Positions 19,596-28,079 of a stretch of 64,000 bases of DNA are shown piece by piece; within the stretch, counting starts at the first letter, position 1, and the number at the start of each line of letters is the position of its first letter. A model generated the notes under the pieces. That model was not told where the DNA came from. It was given only the letters and a program-made list of their open reading frames with translations, and ran no database searches. Position numbers and translations under genes: made by a program. Origin of the DNA: Streptomyces sp. P9-A2 (GTDB taxonomy: Bacteria > Actinomycetota > Actinomycetes > Streptomycetales > Streptomycetaceae); the NCBI RefSeq assembly GCF_036634175.1, contig NZ_JAZIFX010000001.1, positions 2,666,001 to 2,730,000 on the forward strand. Reading direction: 5' to 3'.

Positions 19596-19639
19596 AGGGG
19601 GCGTCCGCCGGTCAGCCGGCGGACGCCCCCCCTTTTTTC
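19596..19639 (+). terminator. Strong Rho-independent terminator after asd
   Basis: GGGGGCGTCCGCCGG pairs with CCGGCGGACGCCCCC, followed by TTTTTT. It separates asd from the convergent toxin gene. Confidence 0.95.
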
Positions 19640-19646
19640 GGCATGC

Positions 19647-19994
19647 TCACAACGCCAGATGTCGCCGCAGCGCCACGTCGATCTCGGCCATGCGCTGCCG
19701 TGGCACGGCACCGACCCTGTGCAGCAGGCGGTCCGGCGCAACGGAACGGACCTGTTCGCACTGCACCTTGGAATCCTTCGGCAGACGGCTCTCGTCGGAG
19801 CGAAGGAAGACCTGGAACGTCAGGACGCGAGAGGCGTTGGATGTCAGCGGCGCCACCGTGACGACCCCCCGGTTGTGTCGCACGACGGACTCGTTGGCAG
19901 CGTTGTTGGAGACGATCACCGCGGGTCTGACCTTGTTGGCCTCACTGCCCCGCACCGGCTCCAGGTCCACCATGTAGATGTCACCACGTCTCAT
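19647..19994 (-). CDS. mazF: MazF/PemK-family toxin (type II toxin-antitoxin)
   Basis: A 115-residue ribonuclease-type toxin. The family start RRGDIYMVDLEPVRGSEANKVRP (key part: GDIYMVDL, then KVRPAVIVSNN) and the central TVAPLTSN motif are clear. MazF enzymes cleave mRNA at short sequences and arrest growth until neutralised by the antitoxin. The gene overlaps the upstream antitoxin gene by 14 bases, so the pair is co-translated with the antitoxin first. Located between asd and pepN. Confidence 0.88.
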   Translation of the reverse strand: MRRGDIYMVDLEPVRGSEANKVRPAVIVSNNAANESVVRHNRGVVTVAPLTSNASRVLTFQVFLRSDESRLPKDSKVQCEQVRSVAPDRLLHRVGAVPRQRMAEIDVALRRHLAL

Positions 19995-20211
19995 GGACGA
20001 TCCCGTCTCCGCTCGCCCGGTCCCACAGCCCGGCGTCCTCGCTCCCGTCCCATTCGGCGAAAGCCTCCGTGTACTCCCGCTCGAGCTGCGCCTGCCTGAG
20101 CAGCCCGATCGCGGCGTGTATCACGGCCGATCTGGACTCGGCCTCCGTACGGGCGGCGTACTCGTCGACGAAGGCCAGATCCTCCTGGGGCAGACTCACA
20201 CTGATCTTCAT
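19981..20211 (-). CDS. mazE: Ribbon-helix-helix antitoxin of the MazF toxin
   Basis: A 76-residue protein. The first 45 residues form a ribbon-helix-helix DNA-binding fold (MKISVSLPQEDLAFVDEY, then SRSAVIHAAIGLLRQ). The acidic C-terminal tail (EAFAEWDGSEDAGLWD) would wrap the toxin. It overlaps the mazF-like gene by 14 bases. It probably represses its own promoter in 20212-20300, as is usual for such pairs. Confidence 0.85.
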   Translation of the reverse strand: MKISVSLPQEDLAFVDEYAARTEAESRSAVIHAAIGLLRQAQLEREYTEAFAEWDGSEDAGLWDRASGDGIVHETW

Positions 20212-20500
20212 ACCCTCAATGCTACCTGCAGTAGGAAGAGTATGGCTACCGCTCTCCGCGCGAGGTTACAGGCGGGTACGACCGCCTCGCACCGTGGGCG
20301 TCCGCCCTTTTCTCGCCGCCCCTCACCCGGGACCGGCACCGGGACGGGTGTGGGGAAGGCGGGACGGGGGTGCATGGGCCGCCGCCGTGGTTCCGGGCTC
20401 GCGCCGGGCCGGGCGCGCCACCGGCGGGTCATGGTCATCGCGTTCCGCGCCGGTGGCGTGGAAGGATGGCGCGACCGACACATGACGAGGAGATGACCGC

Positions 20501-23113
20501 GTGCCTGGCACAAACCTGACCCGCGAAGAGGCGCAGCAGCGGGCGAAGCTGCTGACCGTTGACTCGTACGAGATCGACCTCGATCTCTCCGGCGCGCAGG
20601 AGGGCGGCACCTACCGGTCCGTGACCACGGTGCGCTTCGACGTCTCCGCGGACGCCTCCAACGGCGACGCGAACGGCGCGAACGGCGCGGAGTCGTTCAT
20701 CGACCTGGTGGCTCCCACCGTGCACGAGGTGACCCTCAACGGGGACGCCCTCGACCCCGCCGAGGTCTTCGCGGACTCCCGGATCGCCCTGCCCGGCCTG
20801 CTCCCGGGCCGCAACGTCCTTCGGGTGAGCGCCGACTGCGCGTACACCAACACCGGTGAGGGCCTGCACCGGTTCGTCGACCCGGTCGACGACCAGGCCT
20901 ACCTCTACACCCAGTTCGAGGTGCCGGACGCCCGCCGCGTCTTCGCGAGCTTCGAACAGCCCGACCTCAAGGCGACCTTCCGGTTCACCGTGAAGGCACC
21001 GGCCGGCTGGACCGTCGTCTCCAACTCCCCCACGCCCGAACCCCGGGACAATGCCTGGGAGTTCGAGCCGACCCCGCGGATCTCGACGTACATCACCGCG
21101 CTGATCGTCGGCCCGTACCACTCCGTGCACAGCGTGTACGAGAAGGACGGCCAGTCGGTGCCGCTCGGCATCTACTGCCGGCCCTCGCTCGCCGAGTACC
21201 TCGACGCGGACGCGATCTTCGACGTCACGCGGCAGGGCTTCGAGTGGTTCCAGGAGAAGTTCGACTACCCGTACCCCTTCGGGAAGTACGACCAGCTGTT
21301 CGTGCCGGAGTTCAACGCGGGCGCGATGGAGAACGCCGGCGCGGTCACCATCCGCGACCAGTACGTCTTCCGGTCGAAGGTGACGGACGCCGCCTACGAG
21401 GTGCGGGCCTCCACGATCCTGCACGAGCTGGCCCACATGTGGTTCGGCGACCTGGTCACCATGGAGTGGTGGAACGACCTGTGGCTGAACGAGTCGTTCG
21501 CCACCTACGCCGAGGCCGCCTGCCAGGCGGACGCGCCGGGCTCGAAGTGGCCGCACTCGTGGACGACGTTCGCGAACTCCATGAAGACCTGGGCGTACCG
21601 ACAGGACCAACTGCCGTCCACGCACCCGATCATGGCCGACATCCGTGACCTGGACGACGTCCTGGTCAACTTCGACGGCATCACCTACGCCAAGGGCGCC
21701 TCGGTCCTCAAGCAGCTGGTGGCCTACGTCGGCAAGGACGCCTTCTTCAGCGGCGTACAGGCCTACTTCAAGCGCCACGCGTACGGCAACACCCGCCTGT
21801 CCGACCTGCTGGGCGCCCTGGAGGAGACCTCCGGCCGCGACCTGAGCACCTGGTCGCAGAAGTGGCTCCAGACCGCCGGCATCAACGTCCTGCGCCCGGA
21901 GATCGAGACCGACGGCGCGGACGGCACGGGGACCATCACCTCCTTCGCCATCCGCCAGGAGGCGCCCGCGCTGCCCGCCGGCGCCAAGGGCGAGTCGACC
22001 CTGCGCCCGCACCGGATCGCGGTCGGCCTGTACGACCTGGACGAGGCGAGCGGCAAGCTGGTGCGCGTCGACCGCGTCGAGCTGGACGTCGACGGCGAAC
22101 TGACCGCCGTACCGCAGCTCGTCGGCAAGGCCCGCCCGGCCGTCGTCCTGCTCAACGACGACGACCTGTCGTACGCCAAGGTGCGTCTGGACGAACGGTC
22201 GCTGGCCTTCGTCACCGAGCACCTGGGCGACTTCGAGGCCTCCCTGCCGCGCGCCCTGTGCTGGGCGTCGGCCTGGGACATGACCCGGGACGGCGAACTG
22301 GCCACCCGCGACTACCTGTCGCTGGTGCTGTCCGGCATCGGCAAGGAGTCGGACATCGGTGTGGTGCAGTCGCTGCACCGCCAGGTGAAGCTGGCGATCG
22401 ACCTGTACGCCGCCCCGATCACCCGTGAGGCGCTGCTCACCCGCTGGACGGAGGCCACCCTGGCCCACCTGCGGGCCGCCGAGGCGGGCAGCGACCACCA
22501 GCTCGCGTGGGCCCGCGCCTTCGCCGCGACGGCGCGCAAGCCGGAGGAGCTGGACCTCCTGGACAGTCTGCTGGAGGGAACCCAGACGATCGAGGGCCTG
22601 GCCGTCGACACGGAGCTGCGCTGGGCGTTCGTACAGCGGCTGGCGGCGGTGGGCCGGTTCGACGAGACCGAGATCGCGGGCGAGTACGAGCGCGACAAGA
22701 CCGCCGCGGGCGAGCGCCACGCGGCGACCGCGCGCGCCGCCCGGCCGACCGAGGAGGCCAAGGCGGAGGCCTGGGCGTCGGTCGTGGAGTCCGACAAGCT
22801 GCCGAACGCGGTCCAGGAGGCGGTCATCGCCGGCTTCGTCCAGACCGACCAGCGCGAGCTGCTGGCCCCGTACACGGACCGCTACTTCGAGGCGCTGGCC
22901 GACGTCTGGGCCTCGCGCTCGCACGAGATGGCCCAGCAGATCGTGGTCGGCCTCTACCCGGCGATCCAGGTCTCCGAGGAGACCCTGGCGAAGACGGACG
23001 CCTGGCTGACCTCCACCGACCCGAACGCGGCCCTGCGCCGCCTCGTCTCGGAATCCCGCTCCGGCGTGGAACGCGCCTTGCGCGCCCAGGCGGCGGACGC
23101 GGCGGCGGAGTAG
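20501..23113 (+). CDS. pepN: Aminopeptidase N, M1 family (paralogue 2)
   Basis: An 870-residue M1 zinc aminopeptidase. GAMEN is at about residues 274-278 and the zinc site is HELAHMW with Glu 18 residues on (His308, His312, Glu331). The GTG start at 20501 gives the same N-terminus type as paralogue 1. The enzyme should release N-terminal amino acids in the cytoplasm. The last 66 codons are repeated as a separate fragment at 26617-26820, so this 3' end marks the left boundary of an accessory cassette. A strong terminator follows. Confidence 0.93.
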   Translation: MPGTNLTREEAQQRAKLLTVDSYEIDLDLSGAQEGGTYRSVTTVRFDVSADASNGDANGANGAESFIDLVAPTVHEVTLNGDALDPAEVFADSRIALPGLLPGRNVLRVSADCAYTNTGEGLHRFVDPVDDQAYLYTQFEVPDARRVFASFEQPDLKATFRFTVKAPAGWTVVSNSPTPEPRDNAWEFEPTPRISTYITALIVGPYHSVHSVYEKDGQSVPLGIYCRPSLAEYLDADAIFDVTRQGFEWFQEKFDYPYPFGKYDQLFVPEFNAGAMENAGAVTIRDQYVFRSKVTDAAYEVRASTILHELAHMWFGDLVTMEWWNDLWLNESFATYAEAACQADAPGSKWPHSWTTFANSMKTWAYRQDQLPSTHPIMADIRDLDDVLVNFDGITYAKGASVLKQLVAYVGKDAFFSGVQAYFKRHAYGNTRLSDLLGALEETSGRDLSTWSQKWLQTAGINVLRPEIETDGADGTGTITSFAIRQEAPALPAGAKGESTLRPHRIAVGLYDLDEASGKLVRVDRVELDVDGELTAVPQLVGKARPAVVLLNDDDLSYAKVRLDERSLAFVTEHLGDFEASLPRALCWASAWDMTRDGELATRDYLSLVLSGIGKESDIGVVQSLHRQVKLAIDLYAAPITREALLTRWTEATLAHLRAAEAGSDHQLAWARAFAATARKPEELDLLDSLLEGTQTIEGLAVDTELRWAFVQRLAAVGRFDETEIAGEYERDKTAAGERHAATARAARPTEEAKAEAWASVVESDKLPNAVQEAVIAGFVQTDQRELLAPYTDRYFEALADVWASRSHEMAQQIVVGLYPAIQVSEETLAKTDAWLTSTDPNAALRRLVSESRSGVERALRAQAADAAAE

Positions 23114-23136
23114 CCGAGCAGCGGTACGCAGGTTCA

Positions 23137-23173
23137 GAAGGGCGCCCGGCGGTACGCCGCCGGGCGCCCTTCT
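23137..23173 (+). terminator. Rho-independent terminator after pepN paralogue 2
   Basis: AGAAGGGCGCCCGGCGG pairs with CCGCCGGGCGCCCTTCT, a nearly perfect bidirectional hairpin. A decayed relative of this hairpin lies after the pepN fragment at about 26841-26873. Confidence 0.9.
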
Positions 23174-23190
23174 CGCTGCACGGAATCCGC

Positions 23191-23646
23191 TCAGTGCGCC
23201 CGCGCATGCTCAACCACTCCCCCTCTCCCTTCCTCCCCGTCCTTCACCTCTGTGTGGTCCGTCTTGAACACCGCCCAGACGGATTTGCCGGGATGGTGCG
23301 GCGTCACGCCGAAGTCGTCCGCGAGAGCCATGACGAGGCGAAGTCCCCTGCCCCCGCAGTCGTCCACTGCCGCATCCCTCACTTCAGGGCTCCCACCGCC
23401 GCTGTCGCGCACCTCGATCCGGACGAGCGGACCGTCGCCGACCAGCACCAGGGAGAGTTCGCGTCCTGGCGGTACGCCGTGCAGCAGGGCGTTCGTCACA
23501 AGCTCCGACACGCAGATGCGCACGTCGTCCTCCCGGCCCCGGTAGCCCCACTCAGCGAGCGTGTCGAGAGCGAACCTGCGTGCGGCGGGCACCGAGCGGT
23601 GAGCCCGCGGGAATCGACGTTGCCGCGACAGAAGCACGGTGAGCAC
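23191..23646 (-). CDS. ATP-binding protein, anti-sigma/RsbW-like HATPase
   Basis: A 151-residue GHKL-fold ATPase domain. The N-box (ELVTNALLHG, about residue 55) and glycine-rich G2-like motif (GGRGLRLVMALAD) are visible. Streptomyces has many such stand-alone domains; some act as serine kinases that control anti-anti-sigma factors. It starts at a GTG or nearby and faces the divergent UTRA gene. No partner (STAS-domain) gene lies beside it. The target is unknown. It is the first gene inside the pepN-flanked cassette. Confidence 0.8.
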   Translation of the reverse strand: MLTVLLSRQRRFPRAHRSVPAARRFALDTLAEWGYRGREDDVRICVSELVTNALLHGVPPGRELSLVLVGDGPLVRIEVRDSGGGSPEVRDAAVDDCGGRGLRLVMALADDFGVTPHHPGKSVWAVFKTDHTEVKDGEEGRGGVVEHARAH

Positions 23647-23781
23647 CGCCTTGGATCAGTGGTCTACGGTCCGGGCCACCGTGCCACTATTCACGAAAAG
23701 CAGTAAGATGTGAGATCTGAAGCAGTTCACTTAACGTGTAAAGCAGCAAGGTCGTCGAGCACTCGCCTCCTGGAGGACACC

Positions 23782-24324
23782 GTGAGCGACAGCACATGGG
23801 TCAGCACCTCACTCCCGTACCTGACTCCACGGGAAAAGGGGCAGCCGGAAGCCTGGGCGTCCGAAGCCGCGGCCCAGGGCGGCAAGGGCACACAGCGCAT
23901 TGCGTACGCCGGTGAGACAACTCCTCCGGAGGGAGTCGCCAAGCTCCTCGAACTGCCAGCCGAAGAGACGGCGATCGTGCGCCGGCGAGTGATCGAGCTG
24001 GACGGAGAACCTTGTGAACTGACGGACACGTACTACCCCGCGCCCATCGCCCGAGGCACCCGCCTCGCCGACGAGAGGAAGATTCCGGGCGGCGCCGTGA
24101 CGCTCCTCGCCGAGCTGGGACACGTCGGCGCCTGCGTGCGCGAGGACGTGACCGCGCGCATGCCGAGCCCGGAGGAACGCGACATCCTGCGCCTGGGACC
24201 GGACGAGCCCGTCCTCCACCTGAGCCGAGTCACACTCGACGGTGACGACCGCCCCTTCCAGGCCGACATGATGGTCATGCCGGCGCTCCGCCGGCGCCTG
24301 CGCTACGAGATCCGGATCGGATGA
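23782..24324 (+). CDS. UTRA-domain protein without a recognisable GntR DNA-binding domain
   Basis: A 180-residue protein that matches the ligand-binding UTRA domain of HutC-type GntR regulators (KLLELPAEETAIVRRRVIEL shown in part: ETAIVRRRVIEL, then YYPAPIARGT and DIRRGPDEP-like LRLGPDEPVLHL). The N-terminal winged helix normally found before UTRA is missing; only about 45 residues precede the domain. The GTG at 23782 has GGAGG seven bases upstream. It overlaps the next gene by ATGA, and that gene is a full-length member of the same family. The pair may form a heteromer with one DNA-binding subunit. Alternatively it is a truncated relic, although it is kept in frame. Confidence 0.75.
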   Translation: MSDSTWVSTSLPYLTPREKGQPEAWASEAAAQGGKGTQRIAYAGETTPPEGVAKLLELPAEETAIVRRRVIELDGEPCELTDTYYPAPIARGTRLADERKIPGGAVTLLAELGHVGACVREDVTARMPSPEERDILRLGPDEPVLHLSRVTLDGDDRPFQADMMVMPALRRRLRYEIRIG

Positions 24325-25100
24325 CAGTGCCCACCACCCACACCGCGTCGCCGGACCCGCGATCGCTCCACGAGCGGATCGCCGCCGACCTCCGGGACGA
24401 AATCATGAGCGGGGACCTGGCACCGGGCGCCAGCCTTCCCTCCACGGCCCGGCTCAAGGACAGATTCGACGCCTCGAACGCGACCATCCAGAAGGCACTA
24501 CAGCTCCTCAAGGACGAGCAACTGGTAGTAGGCCGCGCCGGATCCGCGGTCACCGTTCGCGAGCACCGGCAGCGCACGGTGCGCCCCGCCGCGTCCATGG
24601 CCCCCGCGGACCCGGGAAAGCCGTACCGCTGGCTCACCGAGGCCACGCGCCTCGGCATCCAGGCGCACAGCACCCTGCTCGACGTGATCGAGACCCGCCC
24701 TCCGGCCGACGTCGCGTCGGTACTGGGCCTCGACGACACCGAGACCGCGGTACTGCGTCATCAAGTCCTGTCCATCGACGATGAGCCCGTCGAACTGGTC
24801 AAGTCCTACTACCCCTTGCACCTCGCCCGAGGCACCGCCATCACGGCCAAGCGGAAGATCAAGGGCGGCACCCCGGCACTCCTCGCCCACCTCGGCTTCC
24901 CACCGCGCCTGAGCGTGGACCGGGTCTCGGCCAGAGTCCCCACCCAGGAGCAGTACCAAGCCCTGCACCTGCCCAGCGACCTCCCGGTACTCCGCACCCT
25001 GCGCGTGGTCTACAGCGACGAGGAACGTCCCGTGGAAGCCACGGTCATGGTGAAGGCGGGCCACCTCTACGAGCTTCAGTACGAGTTCACACCAGAGTGA
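24321..25100 (+). CDS. GntR-family transcriptional regulator (HutC subfamily)
   Basis: A 259-residue regulator. The N-terminal GntR winged helix is clear (LHERIAADLRDEIMSGDLAPG in part: DLRDEIMSGDLAPGASLPS, then ATIQKALQLLKDEQLVV). The C-terminal UTRA domain follows (YYPLHLARGTAITAKRKIKGG in part: YYPLHLARGTAI). The effector is unknown. The ATGA overlap with the preceding UTRA-only gene means the two are co-translated. The C-terminal half is visibly similar to that neighbour, so they probably arose by duplication. Confidence 0.85.
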   Translation: MTVPTTHTASPDPRSLHERIAADLRDEIMSGDLAPGASLPSTARLKDRFDASNATIQKALQLLKDEQLVVGRAGSAVTVREHRQRTVRPAASMAPADPGKPYRWLTEATRLGIQAHSTLLDVIETRPPADVASVLGLDDTETAVLRHQVLSIDDEPVELVKSYYPLHLARGTAITAKRKIKGGTPALLAHLGFPPRLSVDRVSARVPTQEQYQALHLPSDLPVLRTLRVVYSDEERPVEATVMVKAGHLYELQYEFTPE

Positions 25101-25276
25101 GCAGAGTGCCCTGGGCGCCCGGGAGGACGCGTTCGCAGAATCATGAAGGTGGACGCCGGGAACTCGCCCGCCAGTGCGGCTGGAGAAGCCGTCGGGCGGT
25201 CGGGCTCGCGACAGCCGCTGAGGGCTGAGGAGAAAAAAGGTGCAAAGCCTGCGGAGCTGCGACTACAACAAGTCCC

Positions 25277-25834
25277 ATGACGGTCTTCCACTGTTCCAAG
25301 TGCGGCAGCGCGCTCACGCCGGACTTGACGGCACTGCCCGGCGTTCCGATCGTCCCGGACCTCTACAGCTCTCGGCCCGAGGGGGCACGCCAGGCGTCTC
25401 CTACCGTGCCTCGTAAGCATTACGCGATCGACCGCGAGCCATGGGGCGCTCCTTTCGTCCAGCAGGAGGACCAGGACAACCCGGTACCGGCTTATCCTCG
25501 GGGACCACTCATGGCTGTCGAGGAAGGCTTCGTCGTCTCGGCCGGTGTTCGCGACACGGTCGTTGTCCACCCTGATGACGTTCCCGAGTTGCAGCCCCTG
25601 CCAGGGTGGGAGAACAGCACCGGCTGCTGCGGCCCGAACGGAACCGAAGGAGCAAACCGCGCATGTCCGTGCGGAGCCCGGATCGCCACTCTCGCCGCAG
25701 ACTGCTCCGGGCCATACGAACTGCATCTGGACCCGGTCCGGACATACGCATTCGCCGGGCAAGGCACACCGTCCGACACGGCCGGCCGGTCCGGCGGGGC
25801 ATTTGACGCCTCGCACAGGGCCGAGGAGCCATGA
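25277..25834 (+). CDS. Hypothetical protein with two cysteine clusters
   Basis: A 185-residue protein. CSKCG at residues 6-10 is a half zinc ribbon. A second cluster occurs at about residues 117-145 (TGCCGPNG, then ACPCGARIATLAADC). The segment between lists small hydrophobic strands (EEGFVVSAGVRDTVVVHPDDV). I do not recognise a named family. No strong ribosome-binding site precedes the ATG. It is 12 bases upstream of the WapI-like gene and likely forms one unit with it. Confidence 0.65.
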   Translation: MTVFHCSKCGSALTPDLTALPGVPIVPDLYSSRPEGARQASPTVPRKHYAIDREPWGAPFVQQEDQDNPVPAYPRGPLMAVEEGFVVSAGVRDTVVVHPDDVPELQPLPGWENSTGCCGPNGTEGANRACPCGARIATLAADCSGPYELHLDPVRTYAFAGQGTPSDTAGRSGGAFDASHRAEEP

Positions 25835-25846
25835 CATCCTGCGGCC

Positions 25847-26329
25847 GTGCTTTTGAGCGATCATGCAAGCAGTGTCGACCTCCGTCCGCTGCGCTATCAG
25901 TTCCCCGTGGTCCAAGGCGACTCATACGACGACAACTGGCTGGTCATCAGCGGAACGGTGGCCACTCCCGAGGGCAGCTGGTCCTTTACCGACCCCTGTC
26001 TGCTGGCCCAGGAAGCCCGTCAGGTGTCCGCGTGGCTGCGGGCGGTGGCCTCCGGGGCGTTGGAGGTGACCGGGCCCGATGCCGAAGGCCGGCTGTCCCC
26101 GGACACATGGTTCGTCGAACCGGTCCTCGCCATGAGCCTCGCTGCCCGCACTGACCGCGGGGCGGTGATTCGCGTTCACCTGTCCCTGGAGGCGGCACCC
26201 CCGTGGCAGCAGGGAGATGACGGAGCGGACATCTACCAGTACTTCGTGGAGCTGCGGGTGGACGCTGCGGCACTGCTCCACGAGGCCGACCAATGGGATC
26301 TTGCTCTGAACTCTTTCCCCACCCGCTGA
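25847..26329 (+). CDS. WapI-like immunity-family protein
   Basis: A 160-residue cytoplasmic protein starting at a GTG. The pattern [18 protein letters not shown], then [20 protein letters not shown] (in part: [13 protein letters not shown]) and [23 protein letters not shown] (in part: [13 protein letters not shown]) resembles proteins annotated as WapI-type immunity proteins. These neutralise contact-dependent or polymorphic toxins. No toxin gene is adjacent, and orphan immunity genes are common. It follows the two-cluster cysteine protein by 12 bases. The family assignment is from memory and should be checked. Confidence 0.6.
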   Translation: MLLSDHASSVDLRPLRYQFPVVQGDSYDDNWLVISGTVATPEGSWSFTDPCLLAQEARQVSAWLRAVASGALEVTGPDAEGRLSPDTWFVEPVLAMSLAARTDRGAVIRVHLSLEAAPPWQQGDDGADIYQYFVELRVDAAALLHEADQWDLALNSFPTR

Positions 26330-26330
26330 T

Positions 26331-26575
26331 CCCGAAGGACTGGATGAGGTGGAGCGGGTCGGCGGCGGGCTGGGCTTCGCGGAAGACCCGGTCGCTACGG
26401 ACCTGTCGAAAGTCCAGTCCGAACTGCCCGCAGACGTTCCGGACCATCCCTCGGGAGGCGGCCGGTCGTTGGGGTCCGTGGCAGTGATCCGGTTGACGAT
26501 CAGGTACTGGTGCTGCGCCCGACGGAACGAGGTAAAAGCGCCTTCCACAGGGACAGGCTGTCAGCGGCGATCGTG
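26331..26575 (-). pseudogene. Decayed recombinase/transposase-like remnant
   Basis: No intact gene is seen in 26330-26616. On the minus strand, a short frame reads VCGQFGLDFRQVRSDRVF, then [14 protein letters not shown]. This resembles the C-terminal end of actinobacterial integrase-like proteins, where a phrase such as DPLHL-x-FGIS precedes the last helix. A second frame upstream reads GVDTIAADSLSLWKALLP before a stop. The pieces lie in different frames without a start. I read this as the leftover of a mobile-element recombinase next to the repeated pepN end; the identification is tentative. Confidence 0.4.
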
Positions 26576-26616
26576 TCGACGCCAGGTGCCTGCCCTCGGT
26601 TCGGACTTGAGGGCCC

Positions 26617-26820
26617 CGCTCGCACGAGATGGCCCAGCAGATCGCGGTCGGCCTCTACCCGGCGATCCAGGTCTCCGAGGAGATCCTGGAGAAGACGGAC
26701 GCCTGGCTGACCTCCACCGACCCGAACGCGGCCCTACGCCGCCTCGTCTCGGAATCCCGCGCAGGCGTCGAACGCGCCCTGCGCGCCCAGGCGGCGGACG
26801 CGACGGCCGAAGGGGCGTAG
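26617..26820 (+). pseudogene. pepN 3'-end fragment, direct repeat of 22915-23113
   Basis: About 200 bases repeat the last 66 codons of pepN paralogue 2, from CGCTCGCACGAGATGGCC to the stop. They differ at scattered sites (for example EEILEK instead of EETLAK, and a C-terminus ATAEGA). The reading frame is kept to the stop, but no upstream pepN sequence is present, so it cannot encode an enzyme. The two copies are direct repeats about 3.7 kb apart and bracket the ATPase-UTRA-GntR-WapI cassette. This is the footprint expected when an element integrates into, or recombines with, the 3' end of pepN. Confidence 0.88.
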
Positions 26821-26856
26821 CCCGTACGCGTACGTATCAGTGGCGCCCGGTGTTGC

Positions 26857-27036
26857 TTACGCCGGGCACCCTTGGTGTTCCTTGAGCCCGTCGACAAAGG
26901 CGGCGAAGGCGGGAGCGGAGACGAAGAGGGGGGCGCTGGAGGAACACTTCGAGTCGCGTAAGGCTGTGTTGCCACCTAGCTCCACGATCTCCACGCAGCC
27001 GTTGCCCTCGCCACCGCCCGAGAAGGAAGACCCGCG
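26857..27036 (-). pseudogene. DUF397 domain fragment
   Basis: The minus-strand frame reads SSFSGGGEGNGCVEIVELGG, then LRDSK and APAFAAFVDGLKE before a TAA at 26857. This is the body of a DUF397 protein, closely like the intact copy at 45724. A TGA stands where the first residues should be, and no start codon lies between it and the domain, so the gene has lost its 5' end. DUF397 genes normally sit next to an XRE regulator; none is left here. Confidence 0.75.
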
Positions 27037-27096
27037 TCAGTGAATGGGGCATCGGGTTCCTCGGGATGCGGGGATCTGCTGTAGCCGTCGCTTCGG

Positions 27097-27402
27097 TCAG
27101 GTGCTTTGCGGGTCTCCGGTGAGGGGACGGCCGACGATTCGCTGAAGGTTGTCGACGTACTCGGCGAAGGCCCGGCGGCCCTGAGGGCTGAGCTTGAGCC
27201 AGGTACGGGGCCGTTTGCCGACGTAGCCCTTGCGGATCTCGACATAGCCGGCCTTCTCCAGGGCTGCGGCGTGTTTGGACAGGACCGAGTCGCTGATCTC
27301 CAGGCTGTCGCGGACGAAGGCGAACTCGGCCTCGGTCGCCGCGGCCAGCAAGGAGAGGATCTGGAGCCGGGCGGGTGCGTGGATCATCGGATCGAGATTC
27401 AC
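27097..27402 (-). CDS. Winged-helix transcriptional regulator (small)
   Basis: A 101-residue DNA-binding protein of the small winged-helix type (MIHAPARLQILSLLAAATEA in part: ARLQILSLLAAA; recognition helix in DSVLSKHAAALEKAGYVEI; wing in KGYVGKRPRTWLKLSPQG). Such proteins act as dimeric repressors. The GTG start overlaps the stop of the upstream membrane gene (GTGA), so the pair is translationally coupled. A truncated second copy of this gene is fused to CRISPR repeat DNA at 28080-28123. The large palindrome at 27884-27937 is a likely binding site. Confidence 0.85.
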   Translation of the reverse strand: MNLDPMIHAPARLQILSLLAAATEAEFAFVRDSLEISDSVLSKHAAALEKAGYVEIRKGYVGKRPRTWLKLSPQGRRAFAEYVDNLQRIVGRPLTGDPQST

Positions 27403-27860
27403 CGGACCGGCCTTCCTGCCGAATGGGCCAGCACCTGGTTCTCGACCCAGCGGGTGGTGACCGCCGCGTAGACGGCGGCGACGGCGCCGGCGAGAACCTT
27501 CTGCCACACGGCGGAGTCGGTGAAGGAACGGGTGATGGCGGGAACAATCCCCCAGACGACGAGGATCGAGACGAGCCACAGCAACATCCGCACGCCCGCG
27601 TTCACGGTCCAGGTACGCGGCCTCCATCTGACGCGCATACGGGTGGCCAACGTGGCGGTGAGGGCCGCCAGGCCCGCGACCTCCACCAGGATGAGCACGA
27701 TCCGGGCGGTGCCCCCCAGTTCCCCGGCGACCGCGGCCATGGTGACCAGGGCCACCACTCCTGGCATGTACCAGGCCGGGAGCCGCTGCTCGGCATAGGC
27801 CTTCTGCTGGACCCGCTGGATCTCGGAGAGGGCGTCGGCCGGGGTGGGAGTCGCGTCCAT
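27399..27860 (-). CDS. Small integral membrane protein (copy 1) paired with winged-helix regulator
   Basis: A 153-residue protein with a short cytoplasmic N-terminus (PADALSEIQRVQQKAYAE) and about four membrane segments (VVALVTMAAVAG, VLILVEVAGLAALTATL, LLWLVSILVVWGIV, VLAGAVAAVYAAV). A regulator gene is coupled to its 3' end. The pair architecture is common in actinomycetes, where the membrane protein is of unknown function and the regulator probably controls the pair. A near copy lies at 28120-28581. The start at 27860 lies 24 bases from a 54-bp palindrome. Confidence 0.75.
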   Translation of the reverse strand: MDATPTPADALSEIQRVQQKAYAEQRLPAWYMPGVVALVTMAAVAGELGGTARIVLILVEVAGLAALTATLATRMRVRWRPRTWTVNAGVRMLLWLVSILVVWGIVPAITRSFTDSAVWQKVLAGAVAAVYAAVTTRWVENQVLAHSAGRPVR

Positions 27861-27883
27861 ACGGAGATACCCGCTTCCTCGTG

Positions 27884-27937
27884 AAGTACTTGACGCAACG
27901 GAAAGTACCCAATCACTTTCCATTGCGTCAAGTACTT
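27884..27937. promoter_or_regulatory. 54-bp palindrome, promoter/operator of the membrane protein-regulator pair (copy 1)
   Basis: Two 23-base arms with one mismatch flank an 8-base loop; arm 1 begins AAGTACTTGACGCAA and arm 2 ends TTGCGTCAAGTACTT. TTGACG, a good -35 hexamer, is present on both strands. The element lies 24 bases upstream of the membrane protein start. It matches the palindrome at 28604-28658 with paired changes in both arms. Confidence 0.75.
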
Positions 27938-28003
27938 TCCTGAAGGATGAAGGATGCGGCATCAGCGCACGACACCGCCAGCCGAGCCGCAGCAGCCGGC
28001 GCT

Positions 28004-28079
28004 GGGGCCATCCCCGCGGGCGCGGGGAGCAAAGGAGCAGCCCGCACGAGGGCGGGCCGCGGTGGGGACCATCCCCGCG
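28004..28079 (-). CRISPR. Degenerate two-repeat CRISPR remnant
   Basis: A repeat copy at 28004-28032 (A to G, T to C and final G to A changes against array 1) is followed by a 32-nt spacer-like segment. A second repeat begins at 28065, exactly 61 bases after the first, as in the arrays. The second copy keeps only its first 15 bases and then runs into a truncated winged-helix gene. The sequence preceding the remnant (27940-28003) also matches the sequence that precedes array 1's distal end (28660-28724). Confidence 0.8.
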
